48,517 nucleotides of DNA, taken from the NCBI GenBank assembly GCA_002811645.1, contig PDIP01000126.1, positions 49,949-98,465 on the forward strand. Reading direction: 5' to 3'. The position numbers were made by a program, and so were the translations under genes. The DNA comes from Corallochytrium limacisporum. Lineage: Eukaryota > Opisthokonta. This document shows, one piece after another, positions 21,333 through 35,173 of this stretch (position 1 is the first letter of the stretch; each line of letters starts with the position of its first letter). A model generated the notes under the pieces. It ran no database searches. It was not told the origin of the DNA and saw only the letters and a list, made by a program, of their open reading frames with translations.

Positions 21333-24300
21333 TCCTTTGAGAGACAATAGATCTCCGTCACTTCTGCTGCCCAGTATATGATGTTTCTGCAGGATGTTCA
21401 TAGTCAATTCACTTGTCCAACAGAGAACCGGGGAAGCCCGGATTCCCTTTTCCCCCGTCTCCGCTCCTCGCAGGCAATTTTGGCTGGTTCCTTGGGGTTT
21501 CCCCCTTCCCCTCTCTCCTCCCCTGGCTTTCCCCCTTTTCCCGCTTGGAGAGCAAGTGTTCTCGGTGTGAGGAGTGGGGCATCGCATCCCGTCACGTATA
21601 CATCCGACTTTTGGTCCAAGAGTAAGGGACTATAGGTCCGGCTAACTAGGTATAACACTCTCTCAAGACTCTCTATAGCGAAATATATGCACTCTGTGTG
21701 AAGAAGACGCACCACCAATACCAAGTTTTTTTTATGTTGATTTTGTGCGCAACGTACATAGACTATGCCATATCCACTCCCACCAGCCAGGCATGCCCAC
21801 CCAAGCGGACAACCCTCACTACTACCAGCCACAGCAGAGCTGAGTTCGGGACCATAATACGCCCGCCCAAAAAACTCTCCAATGGGTTTTTTTTGGCAGG
21901 CGAATTGATTAATTCATGTCTGCCACTAAAAAACCATCGCACCCTGCACATAAGATTTTTTTCTTGTCCTATGCCACATTCTCTCCCGTATTTTTTTTTT
22001 TTCTTTTGGTGGCACGGATGGAAGGGGGGGTCTCGTCTGCGCTCCCTTCCGTCTCACTGCGCTGTGGTCGTCGTTCCTCGCCCACTGTTTTGCCATTTGG
22101 GTTCCCTTGGCCGATGGGAGCCGGAGCCAATCAACGTAGGCGTTTGGTGGCGCCCTCAATTCACCTGCGCACCCACTATAGACCTCGCTTCAGTAGTACC
22201 ATCGTCATTGGGAGACGAAGAGGAAAATGATTTTCCTGTTTGACTGGGATCTATGGGACCGTCGGCTTAGTTGACCTATTTCTCGGGAACTTATGATGAT
22301 CGAATGTTGTATTATATCCACCAAGACTGCAGAAATTTGACGAACAGATGTATTTTGAGGGGTGGAGTGTGAGAGTTACAGTTTTTCAGTATTTCGGAAC
22401 CGGCACATAAGCCAGCCTTTCCCCTTCCCCCCCCCCCCCCTTTAGCTCTCTCCACCCTTAATCCTCCTCTATGTACACTGGTTTACTATAGGGAATCCCC
22501 CCCCATCGAAGGTTTTTCAATGTAATTGCAAACAAATGTTAGAAGTACGATATATAGAACATACCGACGGCGCAGGGGCTTCGGTGGCTTGTTCTTAGAG
22601 TTGAAAATATTTGACAGTTCGAAGATCAGAAAGTTACTGCATTAATGAAGTTGATATATGTCTGTCTGTTTTGCTTGTAGCCATATGGTAACTTTTAGCG
22701 TCACTTTTTAGGCACCGCTATGCAACCGTGTAACAGAAACATCATTGGCCAATACAAAAGGCAGGTCCTAGGGTCGAGGCGCATGTTATGTGGTAAAGAT
22801 ACATCATGTGCAGTACAGCACATACATCGTTCGATAGTATCAATGCTCTGCTCAGATGTTCTATGTACTATGTAACTGGAATGCAAAATTGCGTGCTGGC
22901 GGCGAGTTGCGAGAACTGACGAGTGGGGAGAAGCTCAGCCCCTCCGGAAAAACTGAAAAAGGGCCGCACATGAGCATGCTCGCGGACCAAACTTCGGATA
23001 CATATGATTAGCGCTTGGCGAGCTGAAGCCAGGGTGTGCCTGCAGTTGGATGTCTGAATGTATTGTGATGTTGATGTGACCATCACAGGCTGCAATGCCA
23101 CGAGTATTTGTCGATGGGTGGATGTGTCTGTAAATTCTGTGACACTTCCTGTGATCTGTGCGAGTATATCGAAAGGCCCAGATCCACTCGCCACGGGCTC
23201 TACGAGCTGTATTGCCCATATAAGAGAGAACACTTACCTGCAGTTTTAGACTGTGCCTTGCGACGGTGACGATGGGCAATGCATGTCTATAACTGGATTG
23301 TCCATGTGGACGGTATAGTTAGACCGGGAACGGTATAATATTTCGATGGGTTACAGTGGGAAGCACAGACGTCACACTGGCACTTGAGGAAGCAGTCACA
23401 TATACACGTACTAGGGTCAAGTATAGGGAGCCATTGCGGAGGACGGTTGAATCGCAAGACTCGGGTGAGGTCTCCAAGTCCCAAGGACTTGGCTCCTCTT
23501 GTCGATGACTGTGGTACTTTTACTATAGAGAAGTAACCGGAAAAATTTTCCTTTGACAATCTCGCGCACTATTACTATTGCATAAACTCCTTGTTTTTTT
23601 TTCCTTCCGTTTCTTCGTTATTCCACGTGCACCTGTGTCGATGGGTGGTTGAAACCCTAAGCTTTCGCCAGTACGTACCGAAGATGAATCGACGCCCCAT
23701 TTCCATACTTAATGTATAGAAAAGTGGGCCATTTGCTAAAAATTCTTTTGTGCTTGTACAACATACTCGCGGGTTGACGACGATGACGGGAACTGGCCAA
23801 ACCCTTAAAAAAAGGCTCGCAAAGTCCAAAAAAATGAGAACGAAAGGAAAAAAAAGCCCCCCCCCCCTCTCTTCTCTCCCCGCGTCTCGCCTTCCACCCC
23901 CGGGCTTTTTTGCCCGTCGTCCAAAACAATCCCCCTTTTGACTGTTCGCGTTCAGTATGTGACTTCATTTGACCGTTAAGCCTGCTTGCAGACCCCCAGT
24001 GGGGCTAGTGACCATGTGCCCCCCTCGATGCTTTCTATGGTAGAGCAACCTTGTGCATTCCTGTATGTCTGGAACTGAACTGGTACTGAATGTATAGACC
24101 ATCTATTCATTGGCCCAAACTCCATCACCCAAACATTGCGTAGAAGTAAATTTTTTCCTCAATTTCGATCGTGTTTTTCGTACGCACCTAGTCCAGTATT
24201 CTCGTTTAACCGTCGAGTGGGAGATCGAAATGAGGCCAAACGAAAACTAGCAGAGTGGTTTCAATGCTCTCAGCAATCAAATGCTCTTGACCCGGTCATT

Positions 24301-24418
24301 GATAGGGGATGAGTATCGGGTCCTAGTTTTCTCTTCTTTTTCTTTCTATTTGTATTAAAAACGAAGAACTTCATCTCTTCCGTATTCTTCTCCGCATATC
24401 TTTCTCTCCATTCATCTT

Positions 24419-24456
24419 CCCCCCCCCCTGTTTCACTCTCCGGAAGGGGGGGGGGG
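24419..24456. repeat. poly(C)/poly(G) inverted repeat with a 17-base loop
   Basis: C10 at 24419-24428 and G11 at 24446-24456 can form a ten-pair G:C stem around a 17-base spacer. Confidence 0.9.
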
Positions 24457-27400
24457 AGCGGGACCTCTCCTCACGAGGCGAGCCTGAAAGGGCCCCACTT
24501 GCTTTCTCACACTTCTGTTGCCTCTTTATTGACCGTTAGTTCCTAAGCCCTCTCTCTGGCGGCTCGGTTTGAGAGCCTATCCTAAACCAACGGTCGCATC
24601 TTAGTGGCTGCTGCTATCTCTCTTGACTTGTGGGACACTTTATGCACTCGTGGATTAACTGCTAACCTATCAGCTCTCTCAGCAACTGAGTAAATAGACG
24701 GGACGGTAACGCGCTCGCACAACTCAGGGCTACAAATCAGACAGCCGGTACCGTTGCACGATACCCGGCTATTCATTGTGGGTGATCTCTGCAATTGGAT
24801 GTGGTCTCGCAGACTTATGACTGACCTCGCGCGAGAGCCATCATCACGTTCAGGTTGCAGGTAGAGAGATTAGGTCTATAGTGCAATGTGAGCGCAGCAT
24901 GCCGCCTAGATATCTCGTATTCTCAATAATGATATTTGTAATATTATATGAACACATTGCGTACGCCTCGCATAGTCGAAGCCTCACCAACAGCCGTTTA
25001 TAATGGATTTCAGTTTGTTAGCATCTTAATACTGGATGAATGAGCCGTGATATGAATATACACAATATCACCACCGGTAGTGGTGCACAGAACTAGTTGT
25101 GTTGCTTGGCTTTCTGTCCCTTCGTGTCTTTGTCTGACTGTGCAGTATATGAGGGATCGGATCGATGGAAAGAAAGATCCAAGACGACTTGCACGCACCA
25201 CGTATAATCGTGTCGATTGCTTTAGATGAAAAGCAACTCTGATCGTGTAGAGATATACCATATGTATATATGTAGTTCTGTTCATCTAGCCGTTCGTGTC
25301 TGCCCCTCAGGTTGGTTCACCATTGTTCTTCGACAGAGATATCTATGGAACAAAGCAGTAGCTCAGGCGTTAACTCTACTATAAAACTATAGGGACCCAT
25401 AGTATAGTTTCGAAGCAATTACAGGAATAGGGGCTTATTGAATTTCCTACTCTTTCACGCCCTTCTCTGACATTCTAGCTCTTATTTTGCGCTACTCACT
25501 CTTCTGCCGATCTCGCCATGGATTCGTTTATGACTGAATGTATTTGTTCTTCTTCAGTCACGGGGATCGTCATGTTAGGCGGTGGTGTGTTAAAACAATG
25601 GTATCTTCAATTTTGTCACTCCTCATCAGCCCTTCGACACGTACTCTCAAAGCAGGGGAGTCATGACCGACAAGCCACCCACATCATAGTGTTTGCTTAG
25701 CAATGCTTCATTCGGGCCCGCAAGGTGGGGTGGTCCAACGCAGATTCGACCAGCCAATGCCCATAACAAACGAGGCACACGACTCCCTTTTCCTTCTCCT
25801 CCCCCGACTGTGAGGCAAGAAAGTCATCCCGGGAGAATCCTCTGTATTGGAACCGAGAATGTGCGAGAAAGAGCGACCGAAGTACCAAATCTTCACGCCC
25901 TTTCGGGAATACACTCGGCGCATGATAGCGAACGAATACTTTAAGGAACAACTGCGAAAGCGGGATTCCCCTACATTATGTATAGCAAACTCAATAAAGT
26001 TTCCATACCGCTTGCGCTCTCACACCGGGTTCTGCTTGGTGTTCCTTTCCGGCGCCCCCACACAGAAGGATCACTTGGAAACTTTAAGACTCAGGAGTTG
26101 TTGAATTGCGTATGCAAGTAGCCCATATATACAATACCACTCGAGGGAGGGAAGAATCTAGTGCGGGCGGTCTGGGAGTTCGGAGTTTCGGCTGGCCCGC
26201 TGGTTTTGCGTCTGGGTGTCCTCAATGGGCAACTTCGACGGTCTCTTCTGCGGGATTGTCCACCACTTGGTTCTGAAGCCCGAAGAGCGCGCGGTTTCTG
26301 CTCACCGGCGGCAACCAAACCGTTACGTTTTTCCGAACGTTGGGGCGTTCACATACAACAGCGCACTGCTGTGATACCGCGAGCTTCGAACCTTGGTATA
26401 GAAACAGAAGTGAAATGGCACAGTATTTGATTTGCGTAGATCAGATTTGTAGTCCGTGTTTGCCTAGCGAAGCCATTGCTGTCTCTCCGCTCCCAGTTTA
26501 TGGAAACAACCTAAGCGACCGAGGGGAGCGTGCACAAAGGTATGTGTTCTTAGACATTTCCCGCCTACGCCTCTTCTTCTTTGTTTCAGACGGAGCACCA
26601 CGCACACGGAATGAAAACGAAGGAATGAATAGAAGTTGACGGGTTTGTTGAGAGATGGTTGTGGAATGGGACTTTCTCCCTGTATATAAGAGAGTTAAGG
26701 GGACCGCGGACTGCTTCTTGTTCATGTCACTTGGGTGTAGGTGTTGTCGTGGACGGTAAGTTCGACGCGTGTGTTTACGCTTGCTTCAAAAAATAAGTGA
26801 TGGGTGAGCAGGGTTCTCTCAAGCACACACACACGTTGTTACTCTTACTGGCAATGGTTGGATACACGGCGGCAACGAAACGGAGCATCACCTAATGTAC
26901 CAGATCCTATTGTCCATAGCTGCCATAAGCAACATTCCGCTTCGGTCCGTATCTTGTGTTCATAGTTCCGCTTGCTTGAAAGGGCAACAAGAGAAGGAAC
27001 AGTAGTGAAAAAAATTTCCCTGAACCTCTGCTTGCCGGAGGTGGGAGCTCCGACGAGTAACTTACACCTATTGTACCGTGAAGATCTTGACGTGTGTCTC
27101 AAACCTTCCCCACAACCCAGCAAATGACTTTTACCAAGTGTTCCCTTCGCCATGTCAATGCTGCTCCTGCTATTTTTCAACCTGGGTCACTGTTGATATC
27201 CCGTCTAGTATAGAAAGGACCAAAACCCTCAAAAAGCGTAAGATGGCTGCTCCTTTGACGTAGGGTGTGGGTTCGGGTCAAGTCCACGGTTCCGCCTCTC
27301 GCCGAATGGGTTTTTACCCGGAGGAGAAGAGAGGGGTCCGAGGAGCCCACAGTTGCGTGTGTGAGTAGTCTTTTACGCACTTCTCTCGCTATATCCGCCC

Positions 27401-30400
27401 ATCTGTAGGACTAGGATTCTTCAAATCTTATCGTCAAGAGACCGCAGAAGATAAAAAGAAAGAAGACCTGAGCATGTATGGACAGTTGAAGAATCAGAAC
27501 GGTACCACACGGACTGTGTGGACTGGGGCGACGGATTGGTTCTCTCCGTGGTATTCGGAGACAGATATTCGAAGCTCTGTATACTTGATGTATGCCACCG
27601 GTCCATGCACGCATTGTTTGGTTCTCTAGTTGATGCGGCTTGAGCACGCACTGGGTGGTGATCACAGAAACTCCTTGCTTTGGAACTATACACCAAGGTG
27701 TTCACGGACCGGACCTCCTTTGTTTGGCTCGGTTACACGATGATGTCAATCGCCGGTGCAGCGTCCGCGGACTCCCATCGTCAGAGAATGTCAGGGCGAC
27801 ATGGTCAAAGCATCATAATGCGTGGGTATTGAACTGTCAAGCAATAAGCCATTGTCCAACAACACACAGTTCCGCTTCAAAATTCTGCAAACACAATTGA
27901 TTCAGATCTGAACCACAAGGCCATGAGTTTCGATATTTTCTTGATGCTCTTGCATTTCTATTTCAACCATCCTTGCCGTTCGCTCTGCTTGAACAATCGA
28001 TGGGCATGGCAAGAGCTCTTCATAACAATATCAGACTTCTCAATGTATAGTGAACACACAGCCTCCCAAGGAAGGAAAACGAACCCATCTTCATCAGCAG
28101 ATAACATCGTTAACACACCTACGTATACACAAACAGCAACACATTTCATTCGAGGAACATATTTTGGAGAAGAAAAAACTTCACCAATGCACGCATGCGC
28201 ACCTGCAGACATCTCACCAGATACCATCCCAAAACCATCAGCCCATTAATCAGCTGTTGAAATTGATGGAGACATTGATATATCCGGAGGCATCCTTAGC
28301 CCCTTACACATCCACAAGCATCCAGATTGCAAGCGTCTTCTGCCAGTTCCTGCATGTCTCTTTATTCTAATCTGGGGAGTTCCACTTCTGACAGCTATAG
28401 GCTGCAGCTGTCCCCGCGAGAACTCCACCACTACGCTTGCAGGTACCTAAGCACCCTTTCATTTGTGAGTTGTGTTGGCGGCTATCCGCCATTCCCGTTT
28501 TTGGTGCCCCGCGTAGAACTGCGTAAATTTGGCCACAAAGATCCCAGTGTTGGTATCTCTTCTGGGGCGCGCTGCTATGCTGAGCTTCGCAACGGACCCC
28601 CAGGGTTCTGGCTGCTGGGGTTTGAAGGAACATTTGGGCGGAGTGTTCAGGTGGGACTTGTCGGAGAAGTGGAGTAGCGCCGTTCGGCAACCCGGAGACA
28701 GGTGAAAGGGTTTATTCCTTGTAGGAGCCACGAAGAGGAGAAAAGTTGAAGACCTGACACAGTCTGAGCATCCTCTCACTCAGTAGTCAGCACCTGGGTG
28801 AAACCTAGACCAGAGCGGTGATTTTTTTTTTTGTGCAGACAGGTTGGTATTAGTCATTGTGCAAGGGGAGTCAGCAACGCGGCCATACACAAGAGTTACA
28901 AAACCTACGCTTATGTACGTCAATCCACCTCAGTTCCTGGTTATGCACTCCGAGTTCTCATTGCCCTCAAAGTCCGATGGAACCCTGTCTGAAAGTGTGG
29001 GTACAGAATGGAGACGGACACTTCCAATGGGTGGCACAGGTCTCCCTCGAGTCGTATCTGCATTCCCCCAGTGTGTAGAATAATTCCATCTTCGCCTTAC
29101 TTTTCACGATCGTTCAAGCGTATTGATTCCCTTCTGTTCCATACATTATATAGTACTATGTAGGATAACAAATACTTCCATAAACCAAGTGCAAGCCAAG
29201 CCTGCATCTACAGCTCCTTTCCAAAGGCCCCCCTCCCTTCGCGAGCCTCCAACCGGAATCTACTAGCATTCTAGCCATCTAAGGTGCTGGGTGCCATTGT
29301 CAATTCGAGGATCCTCGTACGTGTCACGCCGACCCTGCTACATCCAGAAACGAAGGAATAGCAATGGAATGTAAGGGGGCGGTAGGATTGTGGGTGTGGG
29401 CCAAAGTACCAGTTTCTTGGTTCGTGGAACACTGCGTTGCATAAACACGCAACAATAACATTACGCAGAGGTTTCCCTCAACAGTGTACCGTACGAGATG
29501 CTGAAGACGAATGACGCTTCGACGGCGCACCAAACCAAAGGCTTCAGGATCTGACTGATTCAATGATCCACCTTGTTTTAACCGGGTATCCAGAAAGGAC
29601 AGCGGCCCAGAAACAGCGAAAAGTTGGCGACAAAAGCCCAGGTAGGACGTGGAAGGAAATCTATGGAGGAAAAAGGGGCTGGGTTTTAGAATTGCATATG
29701 TAACTCTTCTTCGTGTGTGTGTCCCAACAAATGTAGATAGTGAGCGCTAACTGATAACGGTCAGCGTCCACACAATATCTGGGCCATCATTCCGGCTAAA
29801 CACCTTCCTCTTCGGTTCCACCGTGACGCTCTGTGTGTGTGTGCGAGAGCGTTGTGTTGTGTGTTGTGTGTGTGCGTGTGTGGATGTCACCCAGACGTGT
29901 GTTGGCTCGTTGTTGTTTCTGTCTGCGATAGTCTTAGTGCTACTTGTTTGGCTTTCCGGCTACTTTTTGCTAGGGACCCCGTACAAACTAAACCCTCCCG
30001 CCGCCCGCTTGTTTTTCTTCCAGTCAGCACTTGTTTCACTTCTGAATAGCTGTAAATCTGCAGATGCGAGCACTCCCAAGCAGCTCTGTGCCCTCTCTCG
30101 ACCGGCAAATGTGGTATTGGTCAGTACATTTCCCCTGTACTTTTTTGGACAATGTTCTTTAAACAAGTCTTTCAGAGAACGACCAAAAGAAAACACACCA
30201 AAATATCTTGACGCAAGCGATAAAACCCACAGTCATCCCACCTTTTGGTCTTGAGGCCCAAGTGGGTGACAGTCCGCTTTGCACACCTACATGTGCCATT
30301 TTGGACATACATACCTCAATTTGAAAGATGCCTACGTTCGTCTTCGTCTTCTTTGGCACATTTCGCGATTCGCAATGCACAAGCATGCAGTGACATCTGA

Positions 30401-33400
30401 TACTCATCCCTTGCTGCTAAGTGATGGGAATTGGAGAGAGCGCACAGCTGAGAAGAGAATACGCAGTTTGGGGCCGTGCCAAACACATGGATCTAAAGAA
30501 AACATCGAGAAGACGTGAAGAAGGAGAAAGCCCGGGACAAAAAATTGCAACGGGCACAAACCTGCGAACGCACTTCCTCCGGTCCAGCTGTGCAGCAAGA
30601 GCAGTTCCTTTTTGATCGGTTCCTTGGTATGGCCAACGATGGGGAATCGCATACAAAATATCGCTTACCCATTTACGCAACAGTTTGCGAGCGGTTGCCA
30701 ATTAGACGTAATGAACTGGCTGCAAAGAGAAAGGGCACCCCAAAGAAAATACAGCTCGAGACCATGCTTAGGTTTTCGTAATTTTCGGTAGTTTTCATCC
30801 ACGGTGATCCTTCGATCTGGGAATTGCATTGCTCCAGGCAATGCGTGGAGACAAAAATGCCGAGTGGTTCAATTTTCTGTCTCGAGCATACGTTCCTACA
30901 TACCACGCATACCATTGTATCTTCGTGCACCACTGTACATTCAGTATCACGGTTGTCCATGAGTTCCCAAACGGAGATGACATCGACCACTAAACAGCAG
31001 ACTGACAGTCCACAGCGGTGCAGCGGGTAGCGCCGTACTGTATACTAATTGCCCCACTTCACCAAACCTTTCACGAGGGGCCTTACCATCCCGATGGGCC
31101 ACGCAACATCACGGCTGGACGTCGGTGCTAGTTGCGTTTCTGAGGGTATGGATGTTGGATAGGTGTGTGTGTCCTCCGATGATGCCCACTACCCACTTGT
31201 CCATCAGACGGGTTTCGAATATGAGATCTGCAGTTGGCGTTCTGGTCTGAGTTGTGCACGAAAGTAATACGGGGTGGGGTGTGGTGAGGAGCAGAGACAC
31301 AGGGGAGAGCCGGCATGAAGAACTCTCGGGTGGAGGGGGCGAGAGCTTTGACTGGCATCTCCTTGTTTTTGTTTCACATCACAGAAAACCAGCTAGAAAA
31401 GAATTTAGAGCCCTTTCTGTCTTGTATTGACTTTGTTGTTGTTACTACTTGGACCCATATGACCCACTCAATTCAGACATCTAGCCGTACCGGTCCGCAT
31501 ACATGTACAGTCTAACCAAAACACCATGTGTCAAATCTACTACCTGATGATAGTTTTCCTTCACCTACACCCAGGCAGATCGAGCAGTGTCTGTGCACAT
31601 CTTGTCAGACTTACAGGTGTTGCAGATCGACCAGATGGTGTTTGTGTTGAAGAAAAGTTAATTTCTTCTTCATTCTTTCACTATTGCTACCATACACTGC
31701 ACTTCTGCATTACGCCCATTACGCACAACTGTCATTCCGCCCATGTTTTTCCGATTGCTTAGCTATGGAGCGCATACGTCGGCCCGCCGGCAGTTCAGAA
31801 TGCTGCGGCGATCCTTATATTGCGTGAACCACTTTCCAACTGTGGCAGGCGCTTAGGTTGCAGAAAACGTGCCCATCTGGGGCCCTTTGTAAATTCCTAA
31901 CCGGCCTGCTTGCGTTGTTGGTCGTGATGGCACGAACCGGTTGCATAGTTGTCAGCTACGTACCAGCGACGGTGGAGGATCGCAAGGAGATGGTTCGGCA
32001 CCCCCCCTTAAAAAAGGAAAGGGAGGACGGGAGAGGGGGCGAAAGAATTGCGTGAAGGGGAGAGGGAGGAGGCACGGAGAGAGAGGGTTTTTGTGGCTGC
32101 AGGGAGGACATCTGAGGGCGGTTGAATTAAAAAAAAACCAGGAACTTCTTTCTTGTGGTTTTGAGAGACACAGAACACATACAGAACTAAAGAGAAAGAA
32201 AAAGTACACGGAAGGAATTGGTGTTGCAAGGCGAAGATACGGGAAAAACAGCGTTGTTCCCCATTTTCTATTGGGTGTCTAGTTGACATTGCAGTACATT
32301 TAGTATTGAAATGGGCAGAGGAAACCCGTGTGTTCGACCCCGTGCCCCCGTGCGCTCGGTGAATTTGCTATATGGGCACTGGCCGCCACGAGTGACGGAG
32401 CGCGAGTAGTGAGATATGACGGCATTCGCCATTGCACTTGAGCGAAGCGAGGAGTAGCAGTTTCATTACGGCTCTCTCCCCTTCTTTACTTTCCTTTTTC
32501 TACAACCAGCACATTTTTCCTTTCCTTTTTTTGTGCCTCGGTCTTGCTCTATGAGGGATCCGGGTGGTGTCCATTGCGCGTCCGTCGTTTTGCACCCCCC
32601 TTGTTGTGTGTGCACGGAGTGGCCCCTCCTTTTTTTCCCGTTTCACCTGGTCGATCGTTGCTAGACAAAACGGCGGGTACACGGCCCGCGAGCCGAGGGG
32701 TGAGGAAGCCTGGTTAAACAGCGCGAAGTGGGGACGGGGAGGGTTGGGAGTAGAGGGGATCAAGAGTGGGGCCAGCCCCGAAAGCGCGGGGGGACGCGAG
32801 AGAGCGCGGTGCACAATGGCCTGACTGACGGCGTTGCGGACGGGCAGAGGGAGACAGAGAGAGATATAGCGAGACACACACACACACACAGCGCCAGATT
32901 GTGAGTGTGTGAACGTGCGTGACGATAGCGAGACTGAGAGAAAAGGGAAGACCAAAGGGGGCAAAGAACAGTATGCGCACGCATCGTCCCAGTTTTGCGT
33001 CTGTTTGACCTGCCTTTGCCCACATTCATTACTCTCTCATTAACTCTTGCTCTGTAGTGCGGCACTGAGGATCACCCCTGTTTGCGAGTCGTGTTCTCTC
33101 CACAATGCTTTGGCGAGGGTAAGGCACACCCCAACCAAGAAATTTCCTTTGCAGGGAATATCTGCCGGACCAAACAGGGCATAGATATATGTACATAACC
33201 GTTTAGAAGTTCTCTGAAGAAAATGATGAGACGTCTATATTCCGGGCACTTAGACATAACTTTGTAGCCAAATATTCGCTTTTCACCAGGTTTTTATGGA
33301 TTCTAAGGAACATTCCGCACTTTCAGAAGGGAGAAGAATGGGTAACACGATTTCAATGCCATTCCGAAACGGACAAAATGTCTGGAGCCCTTCCTTATCC

Positions 33401-34884
33401 GAAAGATGCAACCTGGAGAAGTCAAATTCTCGCTCACGTTTGGGTCGTCACCCCCTTTTCTATTGTGAACAAGTCAGAGCAGGGTAGCCCTTTGTCGAAC
33501 TCGACGCGGCGCAAGTCGGGAAGAAGGATGGAGAATCACACATATAAAATGCAAAATGGTTTGCGCCGTCGACCCGACACCGGGTTCACAGGAGCACGGC
33601 CAAGTCCGGTTTCCATAGTATAGGTATAGTCTCGTCCCCTTGGTCCCCAGGACGCAGGCTCTCCGAGCGCCTTGTACAAGCCAGACAGACCCAAATGCTT
33701 AAATGCCTGCGCCGGCCTTCGTTTGTTCAGGGTTGGAAGGGGAGGGGGGTCGCTGGCTATTGCCTGCTTGAATAGCATGCCCCGTACGAATATGAAAGCA
33801 CTACGAGATTTGCCTTTGCAGGAGGAAGGTAACAAGAAAACCTAGCGTTGAAAATAGGGTGCCAAGCTTGAATGTCGTCCCCAGCCCCTTCTCGGGCTTG
33901 CCCAGTCTGTCTGTCTTGTCTGTCGGTCTGTCTCACTCCCCGCCTCGTCCCCCCTTCATTTGTGGCTCTTTGTCTCTCACATTTCCTTTGGCCCCCCCTC
34001 ATCCGTCCGCTCCCGGAGCCGCGTATCGGGGCCGAGTGGGCGTTGCGGAGGGTGGGGTTCTCCAACCTTGCGGCCTAGCCCTCAGTCCTTTCCTGTGGGG
34101 CTGTGAACACGACCTGCCCCACTTTCCCATCGCAAATCGGGACACCATCTCTGTTGTATGCAGTTGTTTCCTGAGGGAGGGCATGGTATGGTTGTAGGTG
34201 TGCAGACCATCCTCTTATGATGTGAGACGTTTCCTGTGTAGTGCGTTTCCCATTTCAGGCTTATCCCAGGTACCCCATCAATCGTTACCGGTTCCCCCTG
34301 AAGCGAGATTTCGGCTTGGTTGCGATTGTCCTTGGACTCATCAAATATGCGAGGCATACAACACCGGTGCGACAAGGCAACATGCGCAATCATTGGAAAT
34401 GAACCGCAATCGCCTACATGCGCAGGGGATCAGTAGGCACACTATAGCACATGTACAGACAATGTGTTGCTGTTTGTTTTGGGTCGCAATTTTAATGTCC
34501 CACTCGATCGATTGATTGTGATGATCACTGTGCGTGAACGGAGTGCCCAGCTATCTGCCTTTCGTTTATCTACCAGTAGGAGCGGCACAAGGCACATTCA
34601 AAGCGGCATGCCTGCGAGGGCGGGGGGAGAGATATTGACAAATGCACGGAATGGTGCCGTGCCCCTCCAGAATTTCAATTTTGATATGGGACGCCAGAGT
34701 CAATTTCGGACGGGGCGACGGAGAAGTGCGTCTCCCTTGGGGGGAGAGGAGAGGAGTGAAAATTGAGACCCCGCTCCATGAAACTTATGATTATAGATTC
34801 AATTAGATTATGAATATATTTAATCGATTCACAAGTTGTAACCTCCCGGGATGACCTCCGCGTCTTGGGGAGATCAGAGAGATG

Positions 34885-35066
34885 GGAGAGGGGAAGGACT
34901 AGGACACACCCCCCCCCCCCGGGGGGGGGGGGGACCCTCATTCAAAANNNNNNNNNNNNNNNNNNNNNNNNNNNNNNNNNNNNNNNNNNNNNNNNNNNNN
35001 NNGGAGAGGGGAAGGACTAGGACCCCCCCCCCCCCCCCGGGGGGGGGAGAGACTCTCATTCAAAAG
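34885..35066. repeat. duplicated C/G-palindrome unit flanking an assembly gap
   Basis: Two copies of a roughly 63-bp unit, starting GGAGAGGGGAAGGACTAGGA and ending CTCATTCAAAA, flank the N run. Copy 1 (34885-34947) contains C12G13, copy 2 (35003-35066) contains C16G9. The 55-N gap is close to one unit long, so a third copy may be missing. Confidence 0.9.
34948..35002. other. assembly gap (55 N)
   Basis: A run of N located exactly between the two copies of the C/G-palindrome unit. Confidence 1.
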
Positions 35067-35173
35067 GGGCTCAAGAGAGAGAAAGGAAATTCGCTTTTTG
35101 CCGAAATGCGTCCTGTGAAAGTGGGGGAGGGGGAGGAGCGGGGCGAAGGCCTCGGACACCGTGCCGTGTCGAT

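Larger units (their letters stand above)
20333..35173. other. 14.8-kb gene-poor region with two assembly gaps
   Basis: No complete gene is recognised. The region holds gaps of 245 N and 55 N, a 16-bp palindrome at 21317-21332, a C10/G11 inverted repeat at 24419-24456, several poly(C) tracts (near 22426, 22499, 23863), GT- and CA-rich microsatellites near 29830-29880 and 32874-32890, and a duplicated C/G-palindrome unit at 34885-35066. Open frames are mostly under 120 codons. One 181-codon frame at 21698-22243 starts with a signal-like segment but runs through long T-tracts. A few frames (25847-26104 plus, 30515-30781 plus, 22868-23233 minus) have protein-like composition without any recognised motif. 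Confidence 0.5.

Noticed and set aside
20702-21361. Frames spanning the 245-N gap
   Set aside because: Most of their length is unknown sequence; the flanking parts are Gly/Arg/Pro low complexity.
24582-24794. Possible tRNA-like sequence or small protein
   Set aside because: CTCAGTTGCTGAGAGAGC resembles an A-box region, but no matching T-arm or acceptor stem can be drawn.
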